NCBI RefSeq assembly: GCF_000316035.1
Contig: NZ_ANHX01000029.1
Location: 124,001 to 188,000, forward strand
Length of the DNA stretch: 64,000 bases
Direction: 5' to 3'
Origin: Paenibacillus sp. PAMC 26794
GTDB taxonomy: Bacteria; Bacillota; Bacilli; Paenibacillales; Paenibacillaceae
Shown here: one piece after another, positions 35,335 through 44,120 of the stretch
Layout of the letters: each line of letters starts with the position of its first letter
Position numbering within the stretch: position 1 is the stretch's first letter
The notes under the pieces: model-generated
Told to the model about the DNA's origin: nothing
What the model saw: the letters and a program-made list of their open reading frames with translations, nothing else
Databases searched by the model: none
Position numbers and translations under genes: made by a program

Positions 35335-36255
35335 CTATTTTAATCCACGGGCGATGATCCGCTCCAGCCACTTCCACGGTAGCAGTGCTTTACCTATGAT
35401 GAGCACATGCGAACCTTTTCCGAGCGCATATCGAAGCCTTGGTGCACGTATCCGCGCAATTCGGCCGATCAGATCTGCCACTTCCTGTGGGTCAGGTGCA
35501 GTCTCGCTCGCATGTTTGGAATAACGAAGAACCGCGTCCAGCTTATGCTTATACGGAGAGTCCTCGCTCCGATGGATCTCGCCCAGACCCTTATTCCAGA
35601 TCGGTGTGCGATAAGAGCCAGGCTCAACCAATACCACCCGGACACCGAACGAAGACATCTCATGACGCAGACTTTCCGTGAATCCTTCCACAGCGAATTT
35701 GGAGGCAGCATAGGGAGCATACCCTGGAAAACCGGACAACCCACTGACGCTGGACAAGTTAATAATTAACCCCTGCTCTTGTTCACGCATCACAGGCAAG
35801 ACCGCACGTGTCACAGCGATTAATCCAAACAAATTCGTTTCCATCTGGCGCCGCCAATCCTCCATCGATACTTCCTCAATGAACCCGCCCACCGCAAATC
35901 CCGCATTGTTCACCAGCATGTCGATTCGGCCATTATTGTGAAGTACGGTCCCCACAGCTTTTTGCACCGATTCAGCATCGGTCACGTCCAGTTGCACATA
36001 TTGCAAACGTTCGGATATCCCCGCCTGTTCAGCCAGCTTCACCAATTCTTCTCTTCGACTCAGATCACGCATTGTAGCAACAACAAGATACCCCTGCTTG
36101 GCAAGGGTGATTGCGGTAAGCATACCGAAACCACTGGATGTACCTGTAATTAAGGCCACCGGAGCGTTCGCTCTCTCCTTTGTCTTCTTCACTACATCAG
36201 AACCTGTGTTAATCTGCCCCTGCTCGGCTTCTGTTAAGTGTTCCTCTACTGTCAC
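35335..36255 (-). CDS. Short-chain dehydrogenase/reductase
   Basis: NAD(P)-dependent oxidoreductase of 306 residues. The cofactor motif TGTSSGFG lies near residues 38-45, NNAG in the middle, and the catalytic Tyr and Lys in YAASKFAVEGF. About 30 polar residues precede the Rossmann fold, more than usual. The GTG start follows AAAGAAGG. It lies 60 bp after the five-gene biosynthetic operon on the same strand and may act with it, for example by reducing a keto intermediate, but this is not proven. Confidence 0.85.
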   Translation of the reverse strand: MTVEEHLTEAEQGQINTGSDVVKKTKERANAPVALITGTSSGFGMLTAITLAKQGYLVVATMRDLSRREELVKLAEQAGISERLQYVQLDVTDAESVQKAVGTVLHNNGRIDMLVNNAGFAVGGFIEEVSMEDWRRQMETNLFGLIAVTRAVLPVMREQEQGLIINLSSVSGLSGFPGYAPYAASKFAVEGFTESLRHEMSSFGVRVVLVEPGSYRTPIWNKGLGEIHRSEDSPYKHKLDAVLRYSKHASETAPDPQEVADLIGRIARIRAPRLRYALGKGSHVLIIGKALLPWKWLERIIARGLK

Positions 36256-36315
36256 GGCGTGACCTTCTTTCCTCGGTAAATTGCTTACTTCCTACCTAGA
36301 CCGTAAGACTCCTGC

Positions 36316-37644
36316 TTAATCCGTCACTCCGTTATGCCGTCTCTCAACTCTGCGTAGCTTTGTAATTCCCGGTTCAAACGTATACGGAACAAATCTGATC
36401 TCAGGTAAGGTGCATTCAAGCCGCTCTCCCAGCTTCATCAGTTCACCCCGTACATCCGTCTCGACCTGCTCCATCACTGCACTCCCGCCAAGCCGAAGGG
36501 ATACTTCCATTGTTCCGTCTCCTTGCTGCACCACACGATAATGTTCAATATCCGCCGAAGCCGCAATGACTGAACGAGTGACGAAATCCGGAAAGACCGG
36601 TATCGTCTCACCCGTATGTATGTGTGTAAAATAAAGCGTGTCATCACAGCGGCCTTCGATCCGCTCAATGGCGGTAAATGGGGAACCACAGGCACATGGC
36701 AGCGCCGCCTCGGTCAGAATATCATTCAGCCGATATCGGATAATCGGCTGTGATGTTCTGGAGAAGTCCGTAATAATGGGCACGAACCGTCGGGTGGCGG
36801 GATCAATGAACTCTTTTTCAATATGCACAATGTCTTCGTTCAAATGCAGTGTGCCATAACGACAAGTAGCACCCAGGAACCCTTCTGTACACTGATAGAC
36901 TTGATGAACGGTCTGTCCAAAAACCTGCTCCAACACCTTGCGATCCAGGGGGTCCAGCACCTCGGCAACAGAGATGATTTTATCCGGTACAGCGGTCAAA
37001 TGGCCTACCACATAGGCGTCCGCCAACAGACGCAGCATGGATGGAGGAGCTACCCATACGGTAGGTTGGTAGGTTTCCAGCCGATTCACCAAGGTCTCCA
37101 CACGCTCTAGCAGATCAAAGTACTGAAACTGCAATTTGCCACGTTGCACCGATTCATACAGATTACTGTTGGTCCGCAGGAAAAACGCAATCTTCGCAGG
37201 TTTCCACAGTCCACCAGGCAGCAACTTGGCCAGCACCGTACCCGTCCACGCATCCTGCTCCCGATCACTCACCAGAAATATCCCCCGGTTCCCTGACGTG
37301 CCTGAAGACAGTCCAACCGTCACACCTTGAATGGAAGGTTTGAAATCACGCGTTTCTTCACTTTCACCTGCAAGAGCCAGCGCTTCGTCCTTGGTAATGC
37401 CCACCGTGTTCAGTGTATCGAAGTGCTCCATCATAATCGATTTGTCAATCAAGGGAAATCTTCTCCAGTCGGATGCGTTCAAGCTCCCCCACCACTTCTC
37501 GTAAAATGGAGATCGGGCACGGATCTGATGAACATGCCGAATAATCCGGTGCTCTTGCCAGCGCTCCAGTTGTTCTCGCGTTTTCCATGTTCGCAGCCCA
37601 CGTGCGAGTGCATAATAAACCACAATACGAAAGGTATTACTCAT
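36316..37644 (-). CDS. Adenylate-forming enzyme, coenzyme F390 synthetase/PaaK-like
   Basis: 442 residues, resembling phenylacetate-CoA ligase and coenzyme F390 synthetase. The ATP loop reads GLSSGTSGNRGIFL; later come QVYQCTEGFLGATC and the Arg motif IIRYRLNDIL, all in the right order. Expected role: activate a carboxylic acid as acyl-adenylate for ligation to CoA, an amine or an alcohol. The ATG at 37644 follows AGGAGG and overlaps the hydrolase gene by 8 bp. Last gene of the overlapping operon. The substrate is unknown; the hydrophobic nature of KAS III products suggests a fatty or beta-hydroxy acid. Confidence 0.78.
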   Translation of the reverse strand: MSNTFRIVVYYALARGLRTWKTREQLERWQEHRIIRHVHQIRARSPFYEKWWGSLNASDWRRFPLIDKSIMMEHFDTLNTVGITKDEALALAGESEETRDFKPSIQGVTVGLSSGTSGNRGIFLVSDREQDAWTGTVLAKLLPGGLWKPAKIAFFLRTNSNLYESVQRGKLQFQYFDLLERVETLVNRLETYQPTVWVAPPSMLRLLADAYVVGHLTAVPDKIISVAEVLDPLDRKVLEQVFGQTVHQVYQCTEGFLGATCRYGTLHLNEDIVHIEKEFIDPATRRFVPIITDFSRTSQPIIRYRLNDILTEAALPCACGSPFTAIERIEGRCDDTLYFTHIHTGETIPVFPDFVTRSVIAASADIEHYRVVQQGDGTMEVSLRLGGSAVMEQVETDVRGELMKLGERLECTLPEIRFVPYTFEPGITKLRRVERRHNGVTD

Positions 37645-38500
37645 CGTTTCGGCCTCCTGCACCCCAAGTGTCTAGTACATCTCGACAATGACTCGGCACA
37701 ATCCGAATGTGTGAAAACTGCTGATGCAGCTGAACTAGCCTGTCAAAGTTACGGTGGTATTCCTGTCGATCAGACATAATAATACCCGCGAGCGCATGAG
37801 GTCTGCGCTGTTCACGAAAAGCCCGACTCGACCACACCGCGTCCGCGCAGAGAAAATAGTCATGTTCTTCTGTACGCAGCAGGAGCCCCATCATGCCTTC
37901 CGCATGACCGGATACATCCACCCCCAGCAGACTGCCATCACCAAAGATATCGTAGACCTCATCAAAAGGGAATCCTCCCCCTATTCTCGTCCACCGCTCA
38001 GGCTGACACGTAACAGGCAATGATTTGGCCATAAAATCCTCGGGCAACAGCCCGGCAAGAAAACCTGCCTTTACAGCCGCAATCGGACCAAGTGAGCGCA
38101 CAGCATCATAGGCCCTTGGCAGATAGATGAATTGTGCCTCCGGGAAATCTCGTACACCCGCGATATGATCGCCGTGAAAATGGGAGAGGATGATATACCG
38201 AATATCAGAAGCTTTCAGTTCAAGCCCAGCCAGAAAATGAACGGCACTATCCTCTTCACGATAGACCACAGGTGTAATATGACGATACAGTGCGTTAGGC
38301 AAATGAGCCGTTTCCTCGAAAAAGCGGGAACTATATCCCGTATCCAGCAGGATCGGTCCATGTACGGGATGAATGATGCAGGCAAATCCTGCCGGGAAAG
38401 GCACCGGGCTCAACCGACCACCACGCAGCGTCAGAAACTCTGGATGTGTGCAGTAACCCGCCGCACCCAGATATAGTTCTACCGGAGTTGTCGTCAGCAT
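37637..38500 (-). CDS. Metallo-beta-lactamase-fold hydrolase
   Basis: 287 residues with the MBL metal motif SHFHGDH (H107, H109, D111, H112) and a later VDVSGHAEGMMGLLL providing another ligand. The shape resembles lactonases and N-acyl-homoserine lactone hydrolases (LLDTGYSSRF near residue 52). It probably hydrolyses an ester, thioester or lactone. The ATG follows GGAGGG. Overlaps its operon neighbours by 7 and 8 bp, so it belongs to the biosynthetic operon and may release the product. Confidence 0.85.
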   Translation of the reverse strand: MLTTTPVELYLGAAGYCTHPEFLTLRGGRLSPVPFPAGFACIIHPVHGPILLDTGYSSRFFEETAHLPNALYRHITPVVYREEDSAVHFLAGLELKASDIRYIILSHFHGDHIAGVRDFPEAQFIYLPRAYDAVRSLGPIAAVKAGFLAGLLPEDFMAKSLPVTCQPERWTRIGGGFPFDEVYDIFGDGSLLGVDVSGHAEGMMGLLLRTEEHDYFLCADAVWSSRAFREQRRPHALAGIIMSDRQEYHRNFDRLVQLHQQFSHIRIVPSHCRDVLDTWGAGGRNDE

Positions 38501-39489
38501 GATTCAGCCCTCCACCAGTCTGCAAATTGTTGCAATCCCTCTTCAATGGACACCCGAGGGACGTACCCCAATTGCCCCCGTGCATCGGTAATATCCAACG
38601 TCTGTGGGATGGATAAGGAGCCGACTGTATACCGTGTTAATGGAGGTTCACCCAACGCAGGAATAAAGCCATGAACACGCTCCAGCAACGCTGCCACACC
38701 ATATGCCATCCGATAAGGAATGTTTCGACGACGCAAGGGCATATCCAGCATGCCAAACAGGCTGCTCACCAACTCACTGAACGCCCTTGGATCGCCATTG
38801 GAGATATTGTAAGCTCTTCCGAGCGCTTCGTCAGAGGCATCTCGGCACAATAATAGGGCATCCACTACATTATCCACACATGTCAGATCGATTAAAGCCT
38901 GTCCACCACCGATCATCGGCACGCCTGATTTTTCATTTGCTGCGACAATTCTGGGAAATAACGTCTGATCATACGGACCAAAAATGGCTCGCGGTCGAAT
39001 CATGATCGACGGAAGCCCCTTCGCATGCCCCTCCATTACAACCTGCTCAGCGAGAAGCTTCGTGGCTGCATAATGATTGGCTGGTTTGGATGGCAACGGA
39101 TCATTCTCATGTACGTTATATCGCGTGTTGTAGTTAAAATATATACTCGGAGTTGAGACATGTATGAATCGCTGTACCTCATTATGCAGGCAGACATCTA
39201 CAAGATTCTGCGTCCCTTCCACATTACTGCTATAAAAGTCACGATATCGGCCCCATGGCGAGGATAAAGCTGCGCAGTGAAACACCACATTCTGTCTCGT
39301 ACATGCTTCGTTTACTGCCGCTATATCCCTTATATCTCCATCGAGGAATCGGACTCCTGCCGATTCAAGTTCTGCACCAATCTTAGGCTGTCGGCCCATA
39401 CCGGTGACTTCCCATCCCTCTTTGGCAAGTCGTATCGCGAGATGCCTGCCCAGACATCCCGTAGCTCCTGTAACCAATGCTCTATTCAT
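38494..39489 (-). CDS. NAD-dependent epimerase/dehydratase, 3-beta-HSD-like
   Basis: 331 residues of the extended SDR family. The cofactor loop TGATGCLG lies at 7-14, and the catalytic motif is HYAATKLLAEQ. Downstream PRAIFGPYDQTLFPRI and NVVDALLLC are typical of 3-beta-hydroxysteroid dehydrogenase-like members such as OleD, which reduce a beta-keto acid made by a thiolase/KAS III-type enzyme. That matches its place next to a KAS III gene. Overlaps the ATP-grasp gene by 4 bp. Confidence 0.85.
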   Translation of the reverse strand: MNRALVTGATGCLGRHLAIRLAKEGWEVTGMGRQPKIGAELESAGVRFLDGDIRDIAAVNEACTRQNVVFHCAALSSPWGRYRDFYSSNVEGTQNLVDVCLHNEVQRFIHVSTPSIYFNYNTRYNVHENDPLPSKPANHYAATKLLAEQVVMEGHAKGLPSIMIRPRAIFGPYDQTLFPRIVAANEKSGVPMIGGGQALIDLTCVDNVVDALLLCRDASDEALGRAYNISNGDPRAFSELVSSLFGMLDMPLRRRNIPYRMAYGVAALLERVHGFIPALGEPPLTRYTVGSLSIPQTLDITDARGQLGYVPRVSIEEGLQQFADWWRAESC

Positions 39490-40778
39490 TGTTGTTCACC
39501 GTTCCATTCTATGTCATGAGTCAAAGCTTCAGTCAGCGAGCACTTCTGCGATCTTGCCAGACGCCATGCGGCCAGCACCACTCCGAATTGTTCAAATACA
39601 GGCTGGATATCCTGCCCTACATAGACCACATCCCTGGTTCCACGCCATGCAGCTGTCCATGCACGGAGCTTCCCTTTGCCAAAGATCTGCTGTACCCCGC
39701 TTCCCAGCATGGGGAGCATGAGCATGGCTTTGCTGCCCCGTGCTGGCGTGATCATTTTTCCTTCCTTGACCAACGTCTCCGGTTCAGTCAGTGCACGCAC
39801 CAAGTCATCTCCGGGGTGAAACAGATGAATCCCACTCGTTGCTCTCGGATTACACTCAATCGCGTATACTTGCCCATCCGGACCTTCTATAAAATCAAAC
39901 CCAATCTGTCCACTAAAACCCGTTGCCTCAACAAATTGTCTCACCCACGCAAGGGCACCCTCATGTTCCACATGTTCAAAAAAAACACTGGCTCCCACGC
40001 TTCCTGTACGATAGCGACTGTCGTAAGTGGCATGTGCAACCAGTTGCCCTTCATGCGCTATGCTGTATGTACATAACATCTGACCAGGAATGTAGGCCTG
40101 TGCAACCCAAGGTGAAATAGATGATAGTGCTACCTCGTCCGGAGGGTCGTTACGGAAATGTCGACGTTTCTTTTCACTTACGTTTCCTTCCTGATCCGTC
40201 CCTGCCCTAGCCTCATCGTTCATGAGTGTTGGCATGCGAACTTTGGCTGCGAAGCGGGAATACACCGGTTTCCATACCCAATCTCCTACTTTTCCCAGAA
40301 CAGACTGAGCTTCCATCCATTCCTGCCGACTGTGGATCAGGTGTGTATCCGGAACCGAAAGACCGAGTGACCCTGCAAGCTGGATAAAATCATATTTATG
40401 GTGCAACTCATGTAGCTGCTCCAGAGTTGTAACCAGAACACGGCAATATGCACGCAATCTGTCTGCCCCTTGGGCAACATAAAAGACTTCTTCACACATC
40501 GGAATCAACAGGTCGATCTGCCAATCCTGTGCCAACCGTTCCAGCTCTGCCAGATAAGCACGTGTGTTATGACGCGGCGATGGGACCACAGCGCACTGTT
40601 CCACTGCACGAGATAATCTGGTCAGATGCCGTAAGGCACTCTCCGCAACATAGACCCGATGGCCTGCCCGATGAAGCATGCGTGCCAGATCGAGCGTTAC
40701 GGGAGCCCTTCCTCCTGTAAGCAACACACGGAGAGAAGCAGCTGTACGATGTCTGGTTTCCCCAGATCTAGTAGTCAA
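39486..40778 (-). CDS. ATP-grasp domain ligase
   Basis: 430 residues from a TTG at 40778 (GGGAGG 7 nt before it); a longer in-frame reading to 40817 would overlap the KAS III gene by 50 bp. The N-terminal Rossmann-like part (VLLTGGRAPVTLDLARMLHR) precedes an ATP-grasp core ending with GFDFIEGPDGQVYAIECNPR, which holds the Mg-binding Glu and Asn. Such enzymes join a carboxyl group to an amine or thiol with ATP. In this operon it could attach an amino acid or a second acid. The stop overlaps the epimerase start (ATGA). Confidence 0.8.
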   Translation of the reverse strand: MTTRSGETRHRTAASLRVLLTGGRAPVTLDLARMLHRAGHRVYVAESALRHLTRLSRAVEQCAVVPSPRHNTRAYLAELERLAQDWQIDLLIPMCEEVFYVAQGADRLRAYCRVLVTTLEQLHELHHKYDFIQLAGSLGLSVPDTHLIHSRQEWMEAQSVLGKVGDWVWKPVYSRFAAKVRMPTLMNDEARAGTDQEGNVSEKKRRHFRNDPPDEVALSSISPWVAQAYIPGQMLCTYSIAHEGQLVAHATYDSRYRTGSVGASVFFEHVEHEGALAWVRQFVEATGFSGQIGFDFIEGPDGQVYAIECNPRATSGIHLFHPGDDLVRALTEPETLVKEGKMITPARGSKAMLMLPMLGSGVQQIFGKGKLRAWTAAWRGTRDVVYVGQDIQPVFEQFGVVLAAWRLARSQKCSLTEALTHDIEWNGEQQ

Positions 40779-41769
40779 AAATGAGTCCTCCCAATGATAA
40801 TCCGGCAGCCGTGCCAATCATCAACACCCGATCACCACGCTGAATACGCTGTTGTCTAATCGCTTCATGCAGACCCATTGGGATCGATGCCGCAATCGTA
40901 TTGCCGTGATTTCGTGTGATGTCCATAAACCGATCTTCAGCAATGCCAAGCTTCTTACGGATCAGTCTCATCGCCATGGCACTTCCCTGATGGGGAATGA
41001 CCAATTGGAAATCCTCCATTCGATTCCCGGTCGCCTGCAGCATATCACCAATGAATCCAGGCAAAAGTCTGGAAGCCATGCGGAAGATCGCCTGTCCATC
41101 CATATGAAAAAGGTAGGGTTCAGGCTGATCCGCCTTATAATTCGAAGCATGCAGCCGTGTACCTCCACCTGCAATCTCCGAGAAGCGAGCACCTCGGCTG
41201 TAGGTTTGAAGGGAAGCATGTACAATCTGAGAGGATGACCCTTCAGGCGAACGCTCAATAATAACAGCGGCCGCTCCATCTCCGAACAGGGCCGCACTTT
41301 CTTTATCCGACCAATTCAGTCCGGCTGAGGCAATCTCGGTGGCTACGAGCAGTACTCGCCGGTAACGTCCGGCATCTACCATATAGGAAATCACATCCAG
41401 TCCGTTCAGGAAACTTAGGCAGGTTGCATCCATATCAAAGGCAGGTACGCCCGAATCTTGCTGCCCCATGGCCTGCTGGATAAATACCGCCGTACTTGGC
41501 AACGGTTGTTCCTTCGTGCCACTGGTACACACCAGACAGTCGATATCACTAAATTGTAATCCTGCATCCGCCAGTGCAGCTTCCGCAGCCCGTGCGCCCA
41601 TGAAAGAGGAGGTTTCTTCACCCGAAGCATAATGACGTACACCTACGCCTGTAGCTTTGCTAACCCAGCCCGTAGGCACGTCCAAGCGGCGATCCAGTTC
41701 CTCATCGGTGACTTCCTGTTCAGGCAGGTACTTCCCTGTTCCCGCGATCCTTACTCTTCTAAGTTGCAT
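40768..41769 (-). CDS. 3-oxoacyl-ACP synthase III-type ketosynthase
   Basis: 333 residues of the FabH/KAS III fold. The triad is C117 (DATCLSF), H260 (VIPHQGSA) and N290 (NHGNTIAA), the normal order, so the enzyme should be active in acyl condensation. No other fatty-acid genes are near, so it is unlikely to be the housekeeping FabH and more likely starts a specialised pathway, as OleA-like or natural-product KAS III enzymes do. AGAGG precedes the ATG. First gene of a five-gene overlapping operon, with a MITE-like palindrome just upstream. Confidence 0.87.
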   Translation of the reverse strand: MQLRRVRIAGTGKYLPEQEVTDEELDRRLDVPTGWVSKATGVGVRHYASGEETSSFMGARAAEAALADAGLQFSDIDCLVCTSGTKEQPLPSTAVFIQQAMGQQDSGVPAFDMDATCLSFLNGLDVISYMVDAGRYRRVLLVATEIASAGLNWSDKESAALFGDGAAAVIIERSPEGSSSQIVHASLQTYSRGARFSEIAGGGTRLHASNYKADQPEPYLFHMDGQAIFRMASRLLPGFIGDMLQATGNRMEDFQLVIPHQGSAMAMRLIRKKLGIAEDRFMDITRNHGNTIAASIPMGLHEAIRQQRIQRGDRVLMIGTAAGLSLGGLIFDY

Positions 41770-41838
41770 TTCCCCAACCTCTTTCTGTTCATCTGACTGA
41801 TATATATAAGTTAATTGTATTTACACAGACACTGCGAT

Positions 41839-41950
41839 GACAGAACAACTTTCCGATCGCTGTTATCCCCAGATTTTTTTGATTCCCTTCTTAAAAAGGG
41901 AAAATCCGGGGATAAAGGCGAACGCTTCGCTTCTTCAAGTTATTTCTGTC
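41839..41950. repeat. 112-bp nested palindrome, MITE-like
   Basis: The ends are GACAGAA and TTCTGTC, continued by AACTT/AAGTT, then TTATCCCC (41863-41870) with GGGGATAA (41908-41915), GATTTT with AAAATC and TTCCCTT with AAGGGAA towards the centre. So nearly the whole 112 bp can fold on itself. It has no coding capacity and is not a terminator by position. Small non-autonomous elements or intergenic repeats look like this. I believe similar sequences recur in Paenibacillus genomes, but only one copy lies in this window. Confidence 0.55.
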
Positions 41951-41993
41951 CTCTCCGTTATCGTGTAAATGTTTAGTTGAACATATATAACAA

Positions 41994-42015
41994 AAGGGCA
42001 GATGCCTCTGCCCTT
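41994..42015 (-). terminator. Terminator of the TIGR01777-type gene
   Basis: On the minus strand AAGGGCAGA pairs with TCTGCCCTT around a 4-nt loop, and TTGTTATA follows. It lies 29 bp after the stop codon at 42044. Confidence 0.85.
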
Positions 42016-42043
42016 CCTGTTGTGTTTTCTTTTGTATGAAGTG

Positions 42044-42934
42044 TCATTTCTTCTTATTCAAAATCTCGGCAAGTGCGGCATCTAGCGTACCGTATGTGAA
42101 AGTGAATCCTTCCCTCTCCAATCGCTCAGGAATTACCCAACGACTTTTGAGAACCAGTTCCGTCTCGGTCTGAATAAAACGTGCGCCCACTTCAAGCATC
42201 CATCGAGGAGAAGGTAGTCCGATCCGAACACCCATCTGTTCTCTCAGACGCGCCATTAGCTCCCGATTCGTCACGGGATGCGGAGAGGACGCATTGAACA
42301 CACCATTTAAGTGTGGTTGCTCTTGCAGATAGATCACCATGCGGAAGAGATCCTCGATATGAATCCAGCTGAACTGCTGTGTTCCTGCGCCTTGAGATCC
42401 TCCCAGTCCAAAACGGACGAGGTTCGTCATGGGCACCATCACGCCGCCCTCACCCAGCACAATCGCGATCCGCAGTGCAATCTGACGCGTAGACGGCAGA
42501 CTGAATTCAAAGAAAGCCTGTTCCCATGCCTTGGCAACGTCGACCGAGAATCCAGAGCCAATCTCGCCCTCTTTTTCCGTCATGGGACGATCTTCAGCAT
42601 GTCTGTATATGGTCGCTGTACTCGAATTAATCCATAGTTCGGGAGGATGATTACAAGCCAGGACGGCTTCCCCGAGAATGCGCGTTGTACGGGTTCTGGA
42701 TTCCAGAATGACTTTGCGATTCTCATCCGTATAACGGCAGTTCACCGATTTACCTGCCAGGTTAATCAACATTTCTGCTTCTTCCAGTGCCCCTATAATT
42801 CCTGCACGATCCTCCCAGGCAATATGACCGGGCTGACGCGAGATAATTAACACCTCATACCCCAGCTTTCTGAACCTTTGGGCAAAATCCTGTCCGACAA
42901 ATCCCGTTCCACCAGCTAATACAACCTTCTTCAC
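42044..42934 (-). CDS. TIGR01777-family epimerase-like protein (YfhF-like)
   Basis: 296 residues of the extended SDR family, known as YfhF in Bacillus and SDR39U1 in animals; function not settled. GGTGFVGQDFAQRF at the N-terminus binds the nucleotide, INLAGKSVNCRYT and the C-terminal RWVIPERLEREGFTFTY are hallmark segments. The GTG start follows GAGGGGATACC. Probably a single-gene unit with its own terminator. Confidence 0.88.
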   Translation of the reverse strand: MKKVVLAGGTGFVGQDFAQRFRKLGYEVLIISRQPGHIAWEDRAGIIGALEEAEMLINLAGKSVNCRYTDENRKVILESRTRTTRILGEAVLACNHPPELWINSSTATIYRHAEDRPMTEKEGEIGSGFSVDVAKAWEQAFFEFSLPSTRQIALRIAIVLGEGGVMVPMTNLVRFGLGGSQGAGTQQFSWIHIEDLFRMVIYLQEQPHLNGVFNASSPHPVTNRELMARLREQMGVRIGLPSPRWMLEVGARFIQTETELVLKSRWVIPERLEREGFTFTYGTLDAALAEILNKKK

Positions 42935-43050
42935 GGTATCCCCTCATTTCCCATACTGGGTAAAGAATTCGCAAGATATAGATTGGAATGTTTCTATGCA
43001 TGCAAAATGCAGATATTAGATTAACACCGCCGGTGACCCGTTGGTTTGAT

Positions 43051-43572
43051 TTAATTCGCACCCAAGGCTGCGTACATGCGATCCCGCTCTTCGATAGCCC
43101 ATGCGTTTGCAGGGTTTTGTTCCAGCTGATATCGGAGTTCATCATAAAAATCATGGATCATGAATCCATCTGGCAGATTGCCAAGCATGGCTGTAAAGTT
43201 GTACTCCGGCAGTGTTCTCTTTCCTTCACTGATCTGCTTCAGCCAGTCCATCCACTTTGCAAGAGTAAGCACTTCCTCCTGCCATAACTCAGCCTGTAAC
43301 CCAAGCGCATCCTGAAGTTGCTCGTACGCCAATGGATCGGCGAAGACCCGGCAGGCCTGAACAGCTAGTTCGTACAACTCGGTCACTGCACGGCGTACCT
43401 CATGTTCAAGTTCGACCTCCAAGCCTCCCATGTAATCCTGAACCTGGATGCCCTGTCCATCATCATATAATAGTGGTGCCTGCGCCAACAGGCGTACAAT
43501 CTCTTCCATCGCTTGCATTGAAACTCGCTTCTGCTCATAAAGAGCAGGTAATTGATATGCTGTAATAATCAT
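43051..43572 (-). CDS. Hypothetical helical protein
   Basis: 173 residues, soluble, mainly alpha-helical and acidic. I do not recognise the family. GTAGGAG precedes the ATG and codon use looks normal, so it is likely real. It ends with WAIEERDRMYAALGAN. A short palindrome (CACCG-C-CGGTG, 43027-43037) after the stop may help end transcription. It is encoded divergently from the blaI-like gene; the operators at 43654-43695 lie between and could affect it too. Confidence 0.65.
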   Translation of the reverse strand: MIITAYQLPALYEQKRVSMQAMEEIVRLLAQAPLLYDDGQGIQVQDYMGGLEVELEHEVRRAVTELYELAVQACRVFADPLAYEQLQDALGLQAELWQEEVLTLAKWMDWLKQISEGKRTLPEYNFTAMLGNLPDGFMIHDFYDELRYQLEQNPANAWAIEERDRMYAALGAN

Positions 43573-43643
43573 TCACTCCTACATCGTTCTTCTATTAATG
43601 ACCTATATTATAACATGGTTTGGCAATCATCTATCAGGATAAC

Positions 43644-43695
43644 TTGACTATCCACTACAAGTTGTAGTAGTTTATACGTACTACGTAGTGTAGTA
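43644..43695 (+). promoter_or_regulatory. BlaI-like promoter and operators
   Basis: A -35 box TTGACT at 43644-43649 is followed by a perfect palindrome ACTACAA-G-TTGTAGT (43654-43668) in the spacer region and a second repeat, TACTAC ... GTAGTA (43679-43695), near the expected start of transcription. Dyads containing TACA/TGTA are what BlaI/MecI repressors bind. The site is placed to control the repressor and the M56 protease genes downstream. Confidence 0.7.
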
Positions 43696-43739
43696 ATACA
43701 ATCGTTATGGACGCATAACGATGTTAAGGAGTGTTCACT

Positions 43740-44114
43740 GTGAACCAGATTCAAAAATTATCCGAAACTGAAATGGAGTTAATGGTTGTTATATGGTCAT
43801 GCGCCCCACCGGTCACCTCCACAGAACTATTAGACATATTCGCTGAGAAGGGGAAAGCGTGGAAAGCGCAGACCATGTCTACCTTTCTGTCGCGGTTGGT
43901 GGATAAAGGCGCTCTTACCGTTACGAGACGCGGACGGACCAATGATTATGAGCCTCTTCTAAAGCCCGAAGATTACAAACTACAGGAAACGCAGCATGTT
44001 CTTGATGGACTCTATCAAGGTTCAGTCAAGAATTTGGTTTCGGCCATGTATGACGGTGACAAGCTTTCAGACGATGACATTTCAGAACTGAAAAAATGGC
44101 TTTCGGAAAAGTAG
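43740..44114 (+). CDS. BlaI/MecI-family transcriptional repressor
   Basis: 124 residues with a winged-helix N-terminal domain (LSETEMELMVVIWSCAPPVTSTEL ... TMSTFLSRLVDKGALTVTRRGR) and a helical dimerisation and cleavage domain. The GTG at 43740 is chosen because AAGGAG (43726-43731) is 8 nt upstream; another GTG at 43731 overlaps that site. The stop is followed by an M56 protease gene 6 bp later, the standard repressor/protease pair. It should repress itself through the operators upstream. No beta-lactamase gene is near, so the target of control is open. Confidence 0.88.
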   Translation: MNQIQKLSETEMELMVVIWSCAPPVTSTELLDIFAEKGKAWKAQTMSTFLSRLVDKGALTVTRRGRTNDYEPLLKPEDYKLQETQHVLDGLYQGSVKNLVSAMYDGDKLSDDDISELKKWLSEK

Positions 44115-44120
44115 GTGCAG

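Noticed and set aside
41839-41950. Large palindrome as a terminator of the KAS III operon region
   Set aside because: It is upstream of that operon, not downstream of any gene end, and a proper terminator for the next gene lies at 41994-42015.
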